Origin: Niebla homalea
Taxonomy: Eukaryota; Ascomycota; Lecanoromycetes; Lecanorales; Ramalinaceae
NCBI GenBank assembly: GCA_019925105.1
Contig: JAHGAU010000011.1
Coordinates: 1 to 64,000, forward strand
DNA length: 64,000 nucleotides
Direction of reading: 5' to 3'
Below, piece by piece: positions 49,664 through 62,613 of this stretch; the first letter of the stretch is position 1, and the number at the start of each line of letters is the position of its first letter. Under the pieces are notes generated by a model that was given only the letters and a program-made list of their open reading frames with translations, was not told where the DNA came from and searched no databases. Both the position numbers and the translations under genes were made by a program.

Positions 49664-51505
49664 AAATGGACTTGGAGATAGCGACGAACAAAGGGACCCC
49701 AGAGGTCTAAAACGATACGTATATGCATAGTACTAGTAACAATAAGGGGAATATATTAAGTATAATAAGTGGAAGTGGCATAATGGTTGAAAATAAGGTA
49801 ATAAACGGGCAAATAGCTTATATTAATAGAAACGGCGACGATACGTACGGGCAATATAATAATAATAAGCCGGATAACACTTAAAATAAATAAGGGAATT
49901 AAGGTTAATAAAATACGCGTATTAAAGCGTATAAAATACGTAATAATAATACGGAAATAATAAGTAAATAAGGGGTAGGAAGGCCGGTACGGTATTAATA
50001 ATAAAGAATATAAACGGGGGGAAAAGGCGGGAAGACTACGGTAAAAGTATTATTAAGGGTATATAAAAGGGAAATAAAACTAATAAGGAGGACGGGATTT
50101 TAAGGGACCAAAAATAAAAAATAAAAATAATATATCGCTTAATAAAGGAGGGCGAGAAAGCGGCAGGGGAGATAATAAAGGCTTTAAAAAGATTCCTTAT
50201 AATAAAGTAAAAGGATATTATATTAGAGATTTAACCGATATTATAGATTAGATTAAAAAGCGTAAAAGACTTTTATATAAAAATAAAGGTAAAATTAAGG
50301 GAGGCAGAATGCTTATAAAGCTTTTAAGAGGCGGAAGTAAAAACGTTAATAAAGGATAAAGACGGCGGCCTAAAATTAAGGGTATAAAGCGAGGGTATAA
50401 GGGTAATAACCCCTTAAACGAAAGAGAGCTAGGCGATAAGGATAATAAAAAAAATGCCCGTAATAAAAAATAAAAAAATAACGGAGGAAAAAATAGCCAT
50501 ATTAAAGAAGGTAAAGATAATAACGGTCTGCCTATTTAATAATAAGGAGAAGAATACGGTTATAGAAGTAAACCCGTTATAATTAATAAAGGCTTTTAAG
50601 GTAACGACAGAATTATTAATAGAATAGATTATTATAGTATATAAATTATAAAATAAAATTATTTTCCTTAATATAATATTATTAAAAATAAAAGAAAGCT
50701 TAAAAAAATTTAAGGCTTAAATTAATAAAAGAAAATATAAGTTAATTGAAGTTTTAAGGTAATTATTTATTATGATAATAAATAAAATATACTTATTATA
50801 TTTTATAAAAATTAAAAAAGAAATTATATTAAGGAATATAAAAAAAGAAAATACGGTTCTTTATTTAAGGCTTAAAATCGTTAATTATAAATTTCTTCCG
50901 GTAATAAAAAAACTTAATTCCTTAAAATATATAAAAAGGTATTTTACCGTTATATTAAATATAACGTTAATAAAGATATATAATAACGTTTTAAATAAAA
51001 GGATTATTAAAAAAAGATTACTTAAAATAACCCGGTTATAAAATAAGGCGGCGGATATTTATTAATATTTTAAATATTAAAGCTATAAATATATTATTAT
51101 TAAATATTTTAATATTATAAAATATACGGTTTACGTTAAAAATTACGATATTTATAAGTATATAAAGTTAATAATTAAGGGGCTTATAAAGGATACGTTT
51201 AAATACGCCGTATATAATAAGGAAAGATACTTAATATAAGATTCTAAATATATAATAAGAATTAAAAAGATTAAACGTAAAAAGACCCGGATAGCTATAA
51301 AAATCCAACGGTATAATATATACGGAATTAATTTAACGGATTAATTAGAGGCAGCCTTAAAACGTAAACTTAATTAATTAAATAATAAAGGGTAAATAAC
51401 GGTAACGGATAAAATAAAGAAAAGGAAACTTCTTATAATCCCAACCTTAAGGGCCGGCTATTTTACGTCTTTAATAATAACCGGGAAGGTATTAAATTAA
51501 AAAAC
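49664..51505 (+). mobile_element. Tad1-like LINE copy E, 5' portion (continues after nested insertions)
   Basis: It begins like copies A and B, but the start codon ATG is ATA at 49,678-49,680 (G-to-A) and a TAA follows within 12 codons. It is collinear with ORF1 of copy A to about A position 27,000. The similarity then breaks, and minus-strand LINE sequence follows. Matching plus-strand sequence resumes at 56,664-56,805 (A positions from about 27,640) and 62,614-64,000, so these are one old element split by later insertions, with about 600 bp lost. The 89-codon open frame at 50,772-51,041 is a piece of ORF1 that still reads IKRYFTVIL, not a separate gene. Confidence 0.7.
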
Positions 51506-53375
51506 GTTTAGCTTTTTTAGCTATTTTTTATATTTATTTAAATAATAAAAACGGAATTATATTAATAAATTAATTTAAGGTCGTTTATATTAAAATATAA
51601 TCTAAACTATATTTTAAATCCTTTTAAGGTCTATATATTATAATTAAGTTAATAATATTTTCCGAGTTGAATATTAAGTTAATTATAATCTTAAGTTGAC
51701 GGCTTTTTATATAATAACCTTTTTTAACGTTAATAACGTAAAATTAAACCGTATAATAATTATTAATAGTTCCTTAAATTTAATATAATTAATTATATAA
51801 CCGTCTTCGTTTTATTAAACGTAATAAAGATTAAAATCCTTTATTAAAAAATATTTATTAAATATAATTATAATATCCTTAAATAATAAGATTATAAAAG
51901 GTTTTTTTTATTAATTAATAACGGATTATACGTATTATAAATATTATAAATATTTTTAATATCCCCTTTTTATATAATTTAAAGTATATATAGGTTCTTT
52001 CCGTAATAAGTAACGTTTTAATTATTTATATTTAACCTTTTATTAATAAAAAAGTATATTTATATTATTTTATTATTTTTAAAGGTTAAATAAAAACTAT
52101 CTTCCGGGTTAATTAAAGAATAAATATATAGATTATATAATAATTTCTATATTATTATAATATCGATATCCTTTATTTTTTTAAATTTAAATATTAATAT
52201 TATAACTTTAATTATTTCTTTATATATATTATATTATATTACCCTTAAAAGCGTAAATATATTAAATATTAATATCCATCGGGTTTTCTTTATTAACTTT
52301 TATTTATATAAACGGTCTTTCTTTAAGGTTAAAAATTATTTATTTTAATTTTTTTATTATAATAATAATCCTGGTTAAACGGCCGGCCTTAAAAGTTAAT
52401 ATTATTATAAATTTCCTTTTCTTTACGTTATTAATTACCGTATTTTATCCTTTTTTATTTAATAAGCTCCGTTTACGTTTTAAGATTATTTTTAATTACT
52501 TTATTAATTTAAATTTATATAAATTATAGCGTTAAACCTTAATTATTATTTTAATTTCTTTACGTTAAGTTTCCTTTGCTTTTATTATATACCATAAGTC
52601 CTACGTTAAGTAATTATTATTATTATACGTTGCGTATTTTAGCGTATTCTTTATTAAGTTTTTTATTATTAAGTTAATATATTTATACGTATTATATCCT
52701 TTAATAAATATTATATACTTCGTATTATTAAGATACTTTATAATAATATATCCATACCCTTAATATTTAAAGTATTAATAGATATTTACTACTTAATTTT
52801 AAGGTTTTATTAATTTAAGGGATTTATTTTTTATTACCTTTTTATTAAGGATATTATCGTATATTTTTAATAACGTTACGTTTAAGATAACCGTAAAATA
52901 TCTTTTTTTATAATTAAAGGCGTTTAATTTTTTTATTATAAAAGGAAAACTATAATTAATAATCTTTAACCTAAAATAAAAAACCGTATTTTTTTTCTTT
53001 ATCCGCTTTAAAATAACTTCCCCTTCCTCCCCCGTAAACCTTATTAAGTATATCCCATTTACCGCGATAATAAAGGATTACCTTAATATTTTTACCGTTT
53101 TATATCCCTTTTTACCGGCTTATCCCTTTAACTTCTTTAACCCTTTTTTCGCCTTTAATAAAATTATATTAAAGAAGATATCCCCGCTTTATAGTTTACG
53201 TACCGTAATAATTTATTCTATTAATAGCTTTCCCGTTATTTTAAACGCCTTTATTAATTATAACGGGTTTACCTTCGCCGCTATGCTCCTCTCCTCCTCG
53301 CCCGATAGTCATATAATCACTGTCCTCGCCTTCCTTAACGCCGCCGCCTTCTCCCCCGCCCCCACCTCCTTTACC
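51505..53375 (-). mobile_element. Tad1-like LINE fragment F (internal, both ends missing)
   Basis: The minus strand matches copy C from about C position 59,930 (ORF2 endonuclease end) to about 61,800 (ORF1 middle). Neither the tail repeat nor the 5' start is present. The end at 53,270-53,375 is unusually GC-rich and unmutated, encoding an acidic, Gly-rich ORF1 stretch with EGEDSDYMTI. It joins fragment D abruptly at about 53,375. Confidence 0.65.
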
Positions 53376-56300
53376 TATTTAATATACTATTAAGTCCGGG
53401 GGCTTTATCCTTCTTCGGTTTATTAATTACTTTAATTATTATCTTTTAAGTTATTATTTTATTTATTATTATTAATTTAAGATATATCGTACCGTTAATA
53501 TTTATTAAATTAACTTCCGGTAATAAGGGAAAAAACGCCCCTTTAAGAGCTTTAATTTTACCGTTAAAAATATTTATTATTATATTATTTAGTCTTTTTA
53601 AGGGTAAAAACTTAAGGATAAATTTAAGTTTTTTATTTTATTTTTTACCGTATTTTATTAACTTTTAAATATTATAAAAAGAAACCGTTAAGTTATATAT
53701 TATAGTCCGGAAGTACGTTTATTTAATTTTTTAAATAATTCTTTCCTTTTTTTCTTAAGCTTCCTTTAACTATTAAAACGTCTCCCGGTTCTTATATTTA
53801 ATAATTTATTTTATAAGTACTTTTATTTTTATAGTTATTTTTATATATTTTTTATTATAATAAATTTTAACTTTTTAAGACGGCTTTATTATTAAGATTA
53901 TAACGTTAATTACTTTATTTAAAGCCTTTATTATCCGCTTTATAAAATAATTGATTTATTCTTTATTATTAAGCCGGGGAAGCTCCATTAATTAAAATAT
54001 TATTTTTATTATTTTTATAAATATTTTAACTTCTTTAACCGTCTTTTATGTTTATTTAAACGGTAAAAACGGAGTTATATTAACGGACCAATTTAAGGTT
54101 ATTTATATCGGGATATAATTTAAACTATATTTTAAGTTTTCTTAAGGTCCGTATATTATAATTAAGTTAAATATTAAGTTAATTGTGATCCTAAGTTTAC
54201 GGCTTTCTTATATAATAGTTTTTTTAACGTTAATAATATAAAATTAAATTATATAATAATTATTAATAGTTCTTTAAATTTAATATAATTAATTATATAA
54301 CCGTCCTTATTTTATTAAATATAATAAAGATTAAAGTCCTTTATCAAAAGGTATTTATTAAATACGTTTATAATATTTTTAAGTAATAAAATTATAAAAA
54401 GTCTTTTTTTATTAATTAATAATAGATTATATATATTATAAATATTTAAGTTATTTTTAATATCCCCTTTTTATATAATCCGGAATATATATAGGTTCCT
54501 TCTGTAATAAGTAACGTTTTAATTATTTATATTTAATTTCTTATTAATAAAAAAATACGTCCGTATTATTTTATTGCTTTTATAAATTAAGTAAAAATTA
54601 TTTCCCAGATTAATTAAAGAATAAATATACGGATTATATAACGGCTTTTATATTATTATAATATTAATATTTTTTACTTTTTTTAAATTTAAATATCAGC
54701 ATTATAACTTTAATTACTTTTTTATATACGTTATATTATATTACCCTTAAAAACGTAAGTATATTAAATATTAACGTCCGTCGGGCTTTTTTTATTAATT
54801 TTTATTTATATAAATAATCTTTCTTTAAAATTAAGTATTATTTATTTTAATCTTTTTATTATAATAATAATCCCGGTTAAACGGCCGGCCTTAAAGGTTA
54901 ATATTATTATAAGCTTCTTTTTCTTTACGTTATTAATTAGTATATTTTACCCTTCCTTATTTAATAGGCTCTATTTACGTCTTAAGACCGTTTTTAGTTA
55001 TTTTATTAATCTAAATTTATATAAATTATAACGTTAAATTTTAATTATTATTTTAATTTCTTTATATTAAGTTTTTTTCATTTTTATTATATATTATAAG
55101 TTTTACGTTAAGTAATTATTATTATTATACGTTATATATTTTAACGCATTTTTTATTAAGCTTTTTATTATTAAGTTAACGTATTTATATGTATTATATT
55201 TTTTAATATATATTATATATTTTATATTATTAAGGTACTTTATAATAATATATTTATATTTTTAATATTTAAAGTATTAATAAATATCCGCTATTTAATC
55301 TTAAGGTTTTATTAATTTAAATAATTTATTTTTTATTACTTTTTTATTAAGGATATTATTATATATCCTTATTAACGTTACGTTTAAAATAATTATAAAG
55401 TATTTTTTTATATAATTAAAGGCATTTAACCTTTTTATTATAGGGGGGAAACTATAATTAACGATTTCTAATTTAAAGTAAAAAACCGTATTCTCCTTTT
55501 TTATCCGCCTTAAAGTAATTTCCCTTTCCTTTCCCGTAAATCTTATTAAGTATATTTTATTTATTATAATAATAAAGGATTACCTTAATATTTTTACCGT
55601 TTTATATTTTTTTTACCGGTTTATTCCTTTAATTTCTTTAACTTTTCTTTTACCTTTATTAAGGTTATATTAAGGAGGATATCTTTACTTTAGAATTTAT
55701 ATATTATAATAATTTATTTTATTAATAATTCTCCCGTAACTTTAAACGTTTTTATTAATTATAATAGGTTTATTTTTATTATTATACTTTTTTCCTTTTT
55801 ACCCGATAATTATATGGTTATTATCTTTATTTTCTTTAACGTTACTGTTTTCTCTTTTACCCTTATTTCCTTTACTATTAATGCCGGTGTTACTTTTATA
55901 ATTTTTATTATTTAATTTATCCCCGCTCCCTTTTTTAAAGCCTCCCCGTCATTCTTTTACTTTATATATATCTTTTTTATCTTTTTTTACCTCCGTCCGC
56001 CAGTGCTTTTATTACCGCCTTTTAAGCTTTATATAATTTTTTTAATTCCCTTAAATTTCTCTTTATATTTACGTAAAAGTTTCTTACTCCCCGTAGCCCA
56101 ATTTATAATATCGGTTAGGTTTTTAACGTAATATTTTTTTATATAGTTATAAGGAGGCCTTTTAACGTTTTTATTATTTCCTTTTTTTTTACTTTTCTTC
56201 CGTATATTTAATAATTACTTTTTTTATAGCCTATTTTTATTTACTTAATATTTCCCTGTTTTTATTTAGCTTTCTTTTAATTTATATATATTTAATAAGG

Positions 56301-56660
56301 TTTTTTTTACGCCTCCGTTTACCCCTTATCCGTCCCCGCGTACCGTCTTCGTTTCCTCCGCTTTTTATTTATTACCCTTTATAATAATATTTTTACGCGT
56401 TATATACGTTCCTTTATACGTATTTTATTAATTATAAGTTTTCTATTTAATTTAAGGCTTTTTTATCTTATATTTATTATGTTATTTATATAACTTATTA
56501 CCGTTTTTATTAACTTAAGCCATTTACTTTTCTTCCCTTTTTATTTCTACTATTATTCTACTTCCGCTTATCGTATTTAAGGTATTATCCTTACTGTTAC
56601 TTAAGTTATGCATACGTACATCGTTTCTGACCTCTGGGGTCCCGTTGTTCGTCGCCATTC
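53375..56660 (-). mobile_element. Tad1-like LINE fragment D (5' part present, 3' part missing)
   Basis: It starts at 56,658 (MATNNGTPEVRND on the minus strand) and runs through ORF1 and the endonuclease to the K-x-K-A-P-G region of the reverse transcriptase at about 53,375. The remaining 2.4 kb of ORF2 and the tail are absent. LINEs are usually 5'-truncated by incomplete reverse transcription; a 3'-truncated copy implies later deletion or rearrangement, here linked to the junction with fragment F. It inserted into copy E at the point equivalent to about 27,640 of copy A. Confidence 0.7.
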
Positions 56661-56663
56661 TTC

Positions 56664-56805
56664 TTTTTATATATATTAGAAAAAATTATAATATAAAAAG
56701 GTTAAGGATTTAAGATTATAATTAACTTAATATTTAACTTAGAAAGTATCGTTAATACGGTTATTATATACGGATTAAAAAAGGGCTTAAAATACGGCTT
56801 AAATT
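56664..56805 (+). mobile_element. Short middle piece of LINE copy E between two nested insertions
   Basis: About 140 bp matches copy A from about 27,645 to 27,790 (the end of the endonuclease region). It is bounded on the left by the 5' end of fragment D and on the right by the target duplication of copy C. Confidence 0.65.
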
Positions 56806-56817
56806 ATATCTTAATAT

Positions 56818-59800
56818 TGATTGATTGATTGATTTATACTACGGATCTAGCTAAGCTAATTCCGGCGTTCCCTAACACTCGGCCATTTAACCTTACTGGT
56901 AACCGTAAAAAACCCGATATCTATAACGTCAGGAATAAAACCGGTATCTACTTAGTTTTTACTTATATCTTAAGGGCTAAGAGTATCCACGGCCGTTTAA
57001 AAAGTAAGAATTTATTCATACGCTTTTTCCAAGAAAACTTATAATATTATAACCGAATCCACTTAAGGGTTACCCCTAAACCTATTGCTTTTCTATTATT
57101 TTACGGGTTTATTTAATATTAAAATTTCAGAATTCCGATTATATTACTAAATATTTTTACCGATATATATATTATTATTACCTTATTCGTATAACTCTGC
57201 CGACCGATATAATATTGTTTCCTACGCCGTTTTAATATTTATAGCCCTTTTAGCCCCTTACTGGGTATAGTTTTCCCGCCGTTGCTTTTTACCTTTAGGT
57301 TAACGGCGAGGTTTCTTAATTAAGTTTTTAATTATTTCCTTTATTTCCTTAATTAAGTTAAACTATAATAATAAGTTTATAGTTATTATAAATTTAGCGG
57401 CCGCCTTAATACCCTTTTTATTAATAAGTATTTAGCGATAATCGTTAATCCCTATCCTTTTAATTAATCCCGGTTTAAGCTTCTTAAATAGTAAATAAGA
57501 AATTAATACGTATATAACGTTTTGCTTTTATTATTTATACTTGTAGTTAACGTTAATCCGGTTACCGGCGTATATAATAAAGAGGAAGTAGGTTAAGTTA
57601 TTCTTACTTATCCGGAGTTAAATTATTAACGCGTTATCGTTTTTCCTTATAATCTTATAACGCCGGAAATACTTATTAATAACCTTATCGCTATTTAACG
57701 CCGGGTACCGTCGCCCTTAAAAGATCGATTCTTTATATTTACGTTAATATTCTATTTACCTCTTTATAATTTATAGGGTAATCGCTATTAACTTTACCTT
57801 TACGGCCTTTTTCTCCTCCGCCGTTTTCGCTTTAAATAAGAGTTTATATATTTTTACGTTAACTTCTTAAATATAAGTTAAGTTAACCTTTTTTTTAATT
57901 TACTTTAATTTAACTTCTATAGGGGGGGTAAGTACCGCTTTTTTACGCTTTCTTATTTAAGGCTTCTTATAGTTTTAACGAATACGTTTATTTCCTGTTA
58001 ACGTAATTAAGTTTATACCTTTTTTAAGCCTTATTTAAGCGATTATTTAATCTAAGGTTAACTTTATTAATAATATAAAAACCTCGGATTCCAGTACCGG
58101 GACAGGAGTTACTTTATATACTTTACTTATTACTTTTAAGTATCGGTTTTAAATTTTCTATAATTACCGGACGGGCTCTTTCTTATATTTAAGCGTATCT
58201 TCAGATACGTATTAAATAATTATTACGTATATTATCGCAGGTTTTATAACCGCTTAATAAATAGTTTTAACCTTTTATAAGGTAGCTTCTTATATCGATG
58301 CCGTAAGGTAAGTAAGGCTTTTTTCCTATAAAATTATCTTTTTCTAGACCTTTTTTATATAATCCTTTTAATCCAGTTTCTTATTAATTTATAGGTTAAG
58401 TACTTTAATATTGGCTTCCGGTTTTATTACTATATTATTTAAGTCTACTATAGCTATTATATCGTATAGCTTTAAACTCCTTATTATATAAATAAGTTTA
58501 TATTTATATAGGGTAAATTAAGCCTTATATGTCTTTATTTATTATAAGTAAATTTTATAAGCTTATTTCAGCTTTAAATAGTTTATATAAGTGGACGTAC
58601 TATAAGTTAAGAGGTAAATATCGTTAATAAAGCCCTTTATTTAAATTTTTATTTTAACTTTATTAAATCTTCGATAAGCGGGCCGTTAAAGAATAGGAAT
58701 AAGATTAAAAAAATAAATAACCTTTAAGGAATCCCTATTATCGCGGGCTTTATTGTATTTATCTTTTATCCTAAATTAATTAACGTTACTTAATTACTTA
58801 AGAAACTTTTTATTTAATTTATGAAAAAAGGTAAAACCCTTTTTTTCCGTAAATTATATAGTAACCTTTAATGGTTTATTTTATCGAACGCTTTTATAAT
58901 ATTTAGGGAGAGAAGACTTATAACGTACTTTTTCTTATAACCTTATATTATATATACGTTATCGATTAAGCCTTTAAGAGCCGTCTCCGTCGACCGTCCT
59001 TTTTTTGCCCTTATTTATTAATCGGAAAGTAGCTTATACCCTTTTACGTAATTATTTAAGATCTTTATAATTACCGTCTTTAAAACTTTCTTTAACGTAT
59101 AGAAGAGTATTATAGATTTATACGACTTTATTTTTAAGTAATTTAACTTAACCGGCTTCTTAAGGATAATCGTTTTAACTTCCTTAAATTTATAAGGGTA
59201 ATATCTTATATTAAGGTAAACTTAAAATAAATAAATAAAAACCTCTTTAAATAATAACGTTACTATAAATAGGAATTTATTTAATATATTATTAAGTCCG
59301 GGGGCCTTATCCTTCTTTAACTTATTAATCGCCTTAATTATTATTTCTTAGGTTATTATTTTACTTATTATTATTAATTTAAGATATACCGTACCGTCGA
59401 TATTTATTAAGTTAACTTCCGGTAATAAAAGAAAGAATACCCCTTTAAAAGCCTTAATTTTACTGTCAAAAATATTCATTACCGTACCGTTTGGTCTTTT
59501 TAAAGGTAAAAACTTAAGGATAAATTTAAGTTTTTTACTCCGTTCTTTACCGTATTTTGCCAGCTTTTAAATATTATAAAAGGAAACCGCCAAGTTATAT
59601 ATTATAGCCTGGAAGTATATTTACTTAGTCTTCTAGATAATTCTTTCTTTTTTTTTTTACGTTTTTTTTAACCGCCGAAGCGTCTCCCGGTTCCTATACT
59701 TAGTAACTTATTTTATAAGCGCTTTTACTTTTATAATCGTTTTTATATATTTTTTATTTTAATAGGTTTTAACTCTTTAAAACGGCTTTATTATTAAGAT

Positions 59801-62601
59801 TATAACGTTAATTACTTTATTTAAAGTTTTTATTACCCGTTTTATAAAATAATCGATTTATTCCTTACTATTAAGCCGGGGACACTCCGTTAATTAAGGT
59901 ATTATTTTTACCGCCTTCGTTAATATTTCGGCTTCCTTAATTATCTTTTATGTTCGTTTAAATAATAAAGGCGGAGTCGTATTGATAGACTAATTTAAGG
60001 TCGTTTATATCGGGACGTAATCCGAACCGTATTTTAGGTCCTTTTAAGGTCCGTATATTATAATTAAGTTAATAATACCTTCCGAGCCGAATATTAAGTC
60101 AATCGTAATCTTAAGTTTACGGCTTTCTTATATAATAGCCTTTTTTAGCGTTAATAACGTGAAATTAAACCGTATAATAGCTATTAATAGCTCCTTAAAT
60201 TCAATATAATTAATCGTATAACCGTTTTCGTTCCATTAAACGTAATAAAGATTAAAGTCCTTTATTAAAAGGTACTTACCGGGTACGGCTATAATATCCT
60301 TAAATAACGGGATTATAAAGGGTCCCTTCTTATTAATTAATAACGGATTATACGTATTATAAATATTTAAGGTACCCTTAATATCCCCCTTTTATATAAT
60401 CCGGAGTATATATAGGTTCCCTCCGTAATAAATAACGTCCTAGCTATTTATATTTAACCTTTTATTAATAAAGAAATATATTTACGTTATTTTATTACCC
60501 TTAAAAACCAGGTAGAAATTATCTTTTAAGTTAATTGAAAAATAAATATACGGATTATATAACGGCTCTTATATCGTTATAATATCGATATCCTTTACCT
60601 TTTTAAATCTGAATATCGGTATTACGGCTTTAATTACTTCTTTATATACGTTATATTATATTACTTTTAAAAGCGTAAGTATATTAAATATTAACGTCCG
60701 TTGGGCTCTTTTTATTAACTTTTATTTATATAAACGGTTTTTCCTTAAGGTTAAACGTTATTTATTTTAATCTTTTTATTATAATAATAATCTTAATCGG
60801 GCGGTTAATTTTAAAGGTTAATATTATTATAAGCTTCCTTTTCTTTATGTTATCGGTTACCGCGTTTTATTTTTCCCCGTTTAATAAACTCCGTTTACGT
60901 TTTAAGACCGTTTTTAATTATTTTACCGGTTTAAGTTTATATGAATTATAACGTTAAACCTTAATTATTATCTTAATTTTTTTACGTTAAGTTTTTTTCG
61001 CTTTTATTATATACCGTAAGTCTTACGTTAAGTAATTACTATTACCATACGTTATATATTTTGGCGCGTTCTTCGTTAAGTCTTTTATTATTAAGTTAAT
61101 ATATTCATACGTATTATACCCTTTAATATATACCGCGTACTTCGTATTATTAAGGTACCTTATAATAATATGCCCGTACCCTTAATATTTAAAGTATTAA
61201 TAAATATCTGCTGTCCGGTCTTAAGGTTTTATTAATTTAAGGGATTTACCTTTTATTACCTTTTTATTAAGGATATCGTCGTATATCCTTATTAACGTTA
61301 CGCTTAAGATAACCATAGAATATCTTTTTATATAATTGAAGGCGTTTAACCTCTTTATTATAGCGGGGAAACTATAATCGATAATCTCTAGTCTAGGGTA
61401 AAAAACCGTATTTTCCTTTTTTATCCGCCTTAAAATAACTTCCTTTTCCTCCCCCGTAAACCTTATTAAATATATCCCGTTTACCGCGATAATAAAGGAT
61501 TACCTTAATATTTTTACCGTTTTATATCCCCTTTTACCGGCTTATCCCTTTAACTTTTTTAGTTTTTTTTTTGCCTTTAATAAAATTATATTAAAAAGGA
61601 TATCCCCGTTTTATAATTTACGTACCGTAATAATTTATTTTATTAATAACTTTCCCGTTATTTTAAACGCCTTTATTAATTATAACGGATTTACCTTTAT
61701 TATTATATTCCTCTTTTTTTTATCCGATAATTATATAGTTATTATTCTCGTTTTCCTTAATACCGCCGCCTTCTTTTTTACCTTTATTTCCTTTATTATT
61801 AATATTAACGTTGCCTTTATAACCCTTATTATTTAACTTATTTTTACTCCCTTTTTTAAAGCTTCCCCCGTTACTTTTTTACTTTATATATATCCTCTTT
61901 ATTTCTTTTTACCTCCGTCCGTTAATACCCTTATTACCGCCCTTTAAACTCCGCGTAACCTCTTTAATTCCCTTAAACCTCTCCCCGCTTTTATGTAAAA
62001 GTCTTTTACCCTTTATAGCCCAATTTATAATATCGGTTAGGTCTTTAACGTAATATTTTTCCATATAATTATAAAGAGGCCTTTTAGCGCCTTTATCGCT
62101 TCCTTTTTTTTTACTTTTCCCTTACGTATTTAATAATTATTTCTTTTTATAATTTATTCCTATTTACCTAATATCTCCCTGTCTTTATTTAGCTCTCTCT
62201 TAATTTATATATACTTAATAAGGCCTTTTACGCCTCCGCTTACCCCCTATCCGTCCCCGCGTACCGTCCTCGTCCCCTCCGCCCTTTATTTATTACCCTT
62301 TATAATAATACCTTTATGCGTTATATGCGTCCCTTTACGTATATCTTATTAATTATAGGCTCCCTATTCGATTTAAGGCCGTTCTATCTCGTATTCATTA
62401 CGTCGTTTATACGACTTGTCACCGTTCCTGTTAACCTAGGCCGCTTGCCCTTCCTCCTTTTCTACCCTTACCACCATTCCGCTTCCGCCTGTCGCATTTA
62501 AGGTATTGTCCTTACTGTTACTTGAGCTATACACGCGTGCATCGTTTCTGACCTCTGGGGTCCCGTTGTTCGTCGCCATCTCCATCATATTAAAATAATT
62601 C
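56818..62601 (-). mobile_element. Tad1-like LINE, full-length copy C (least mutated 5' end)
   Basis: A 5,784-bp minus-strand element is flanked by ATATCTTAATAT at 56,806-56,817 and 62,602-62,613. The tail (ATTGATTGATTGATT on plus) is at the left, and the start codon at 62,577-62,579 opens about 47 codons, MATNNGTPEVRND then RVYSSSNSKDNTLNATGGSG, before a CAG-to-TAG stop. ORF2 motifs read DKAPG near 59,300, FINDIYLL near 58,615-58,640 and the HLxHYR region near 57,650-57,690. It sits inside copy E and is therefore younger. Plus-strand open frames at 56,829-57,044 and 62,316-62,501 are antisense artefacts of its 3' and 5' ends. Confidence 0.85.
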
Positions 62602-62613
62602 ATATCTTAATAT

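Noticed and set aside
50772..51041. Stand-alone 89-residue protein
   Set aside because: Collinear with ORF1 of LINE copies A-C and continuous with broken frames on both sides; it is a surviving piece of a dead element.
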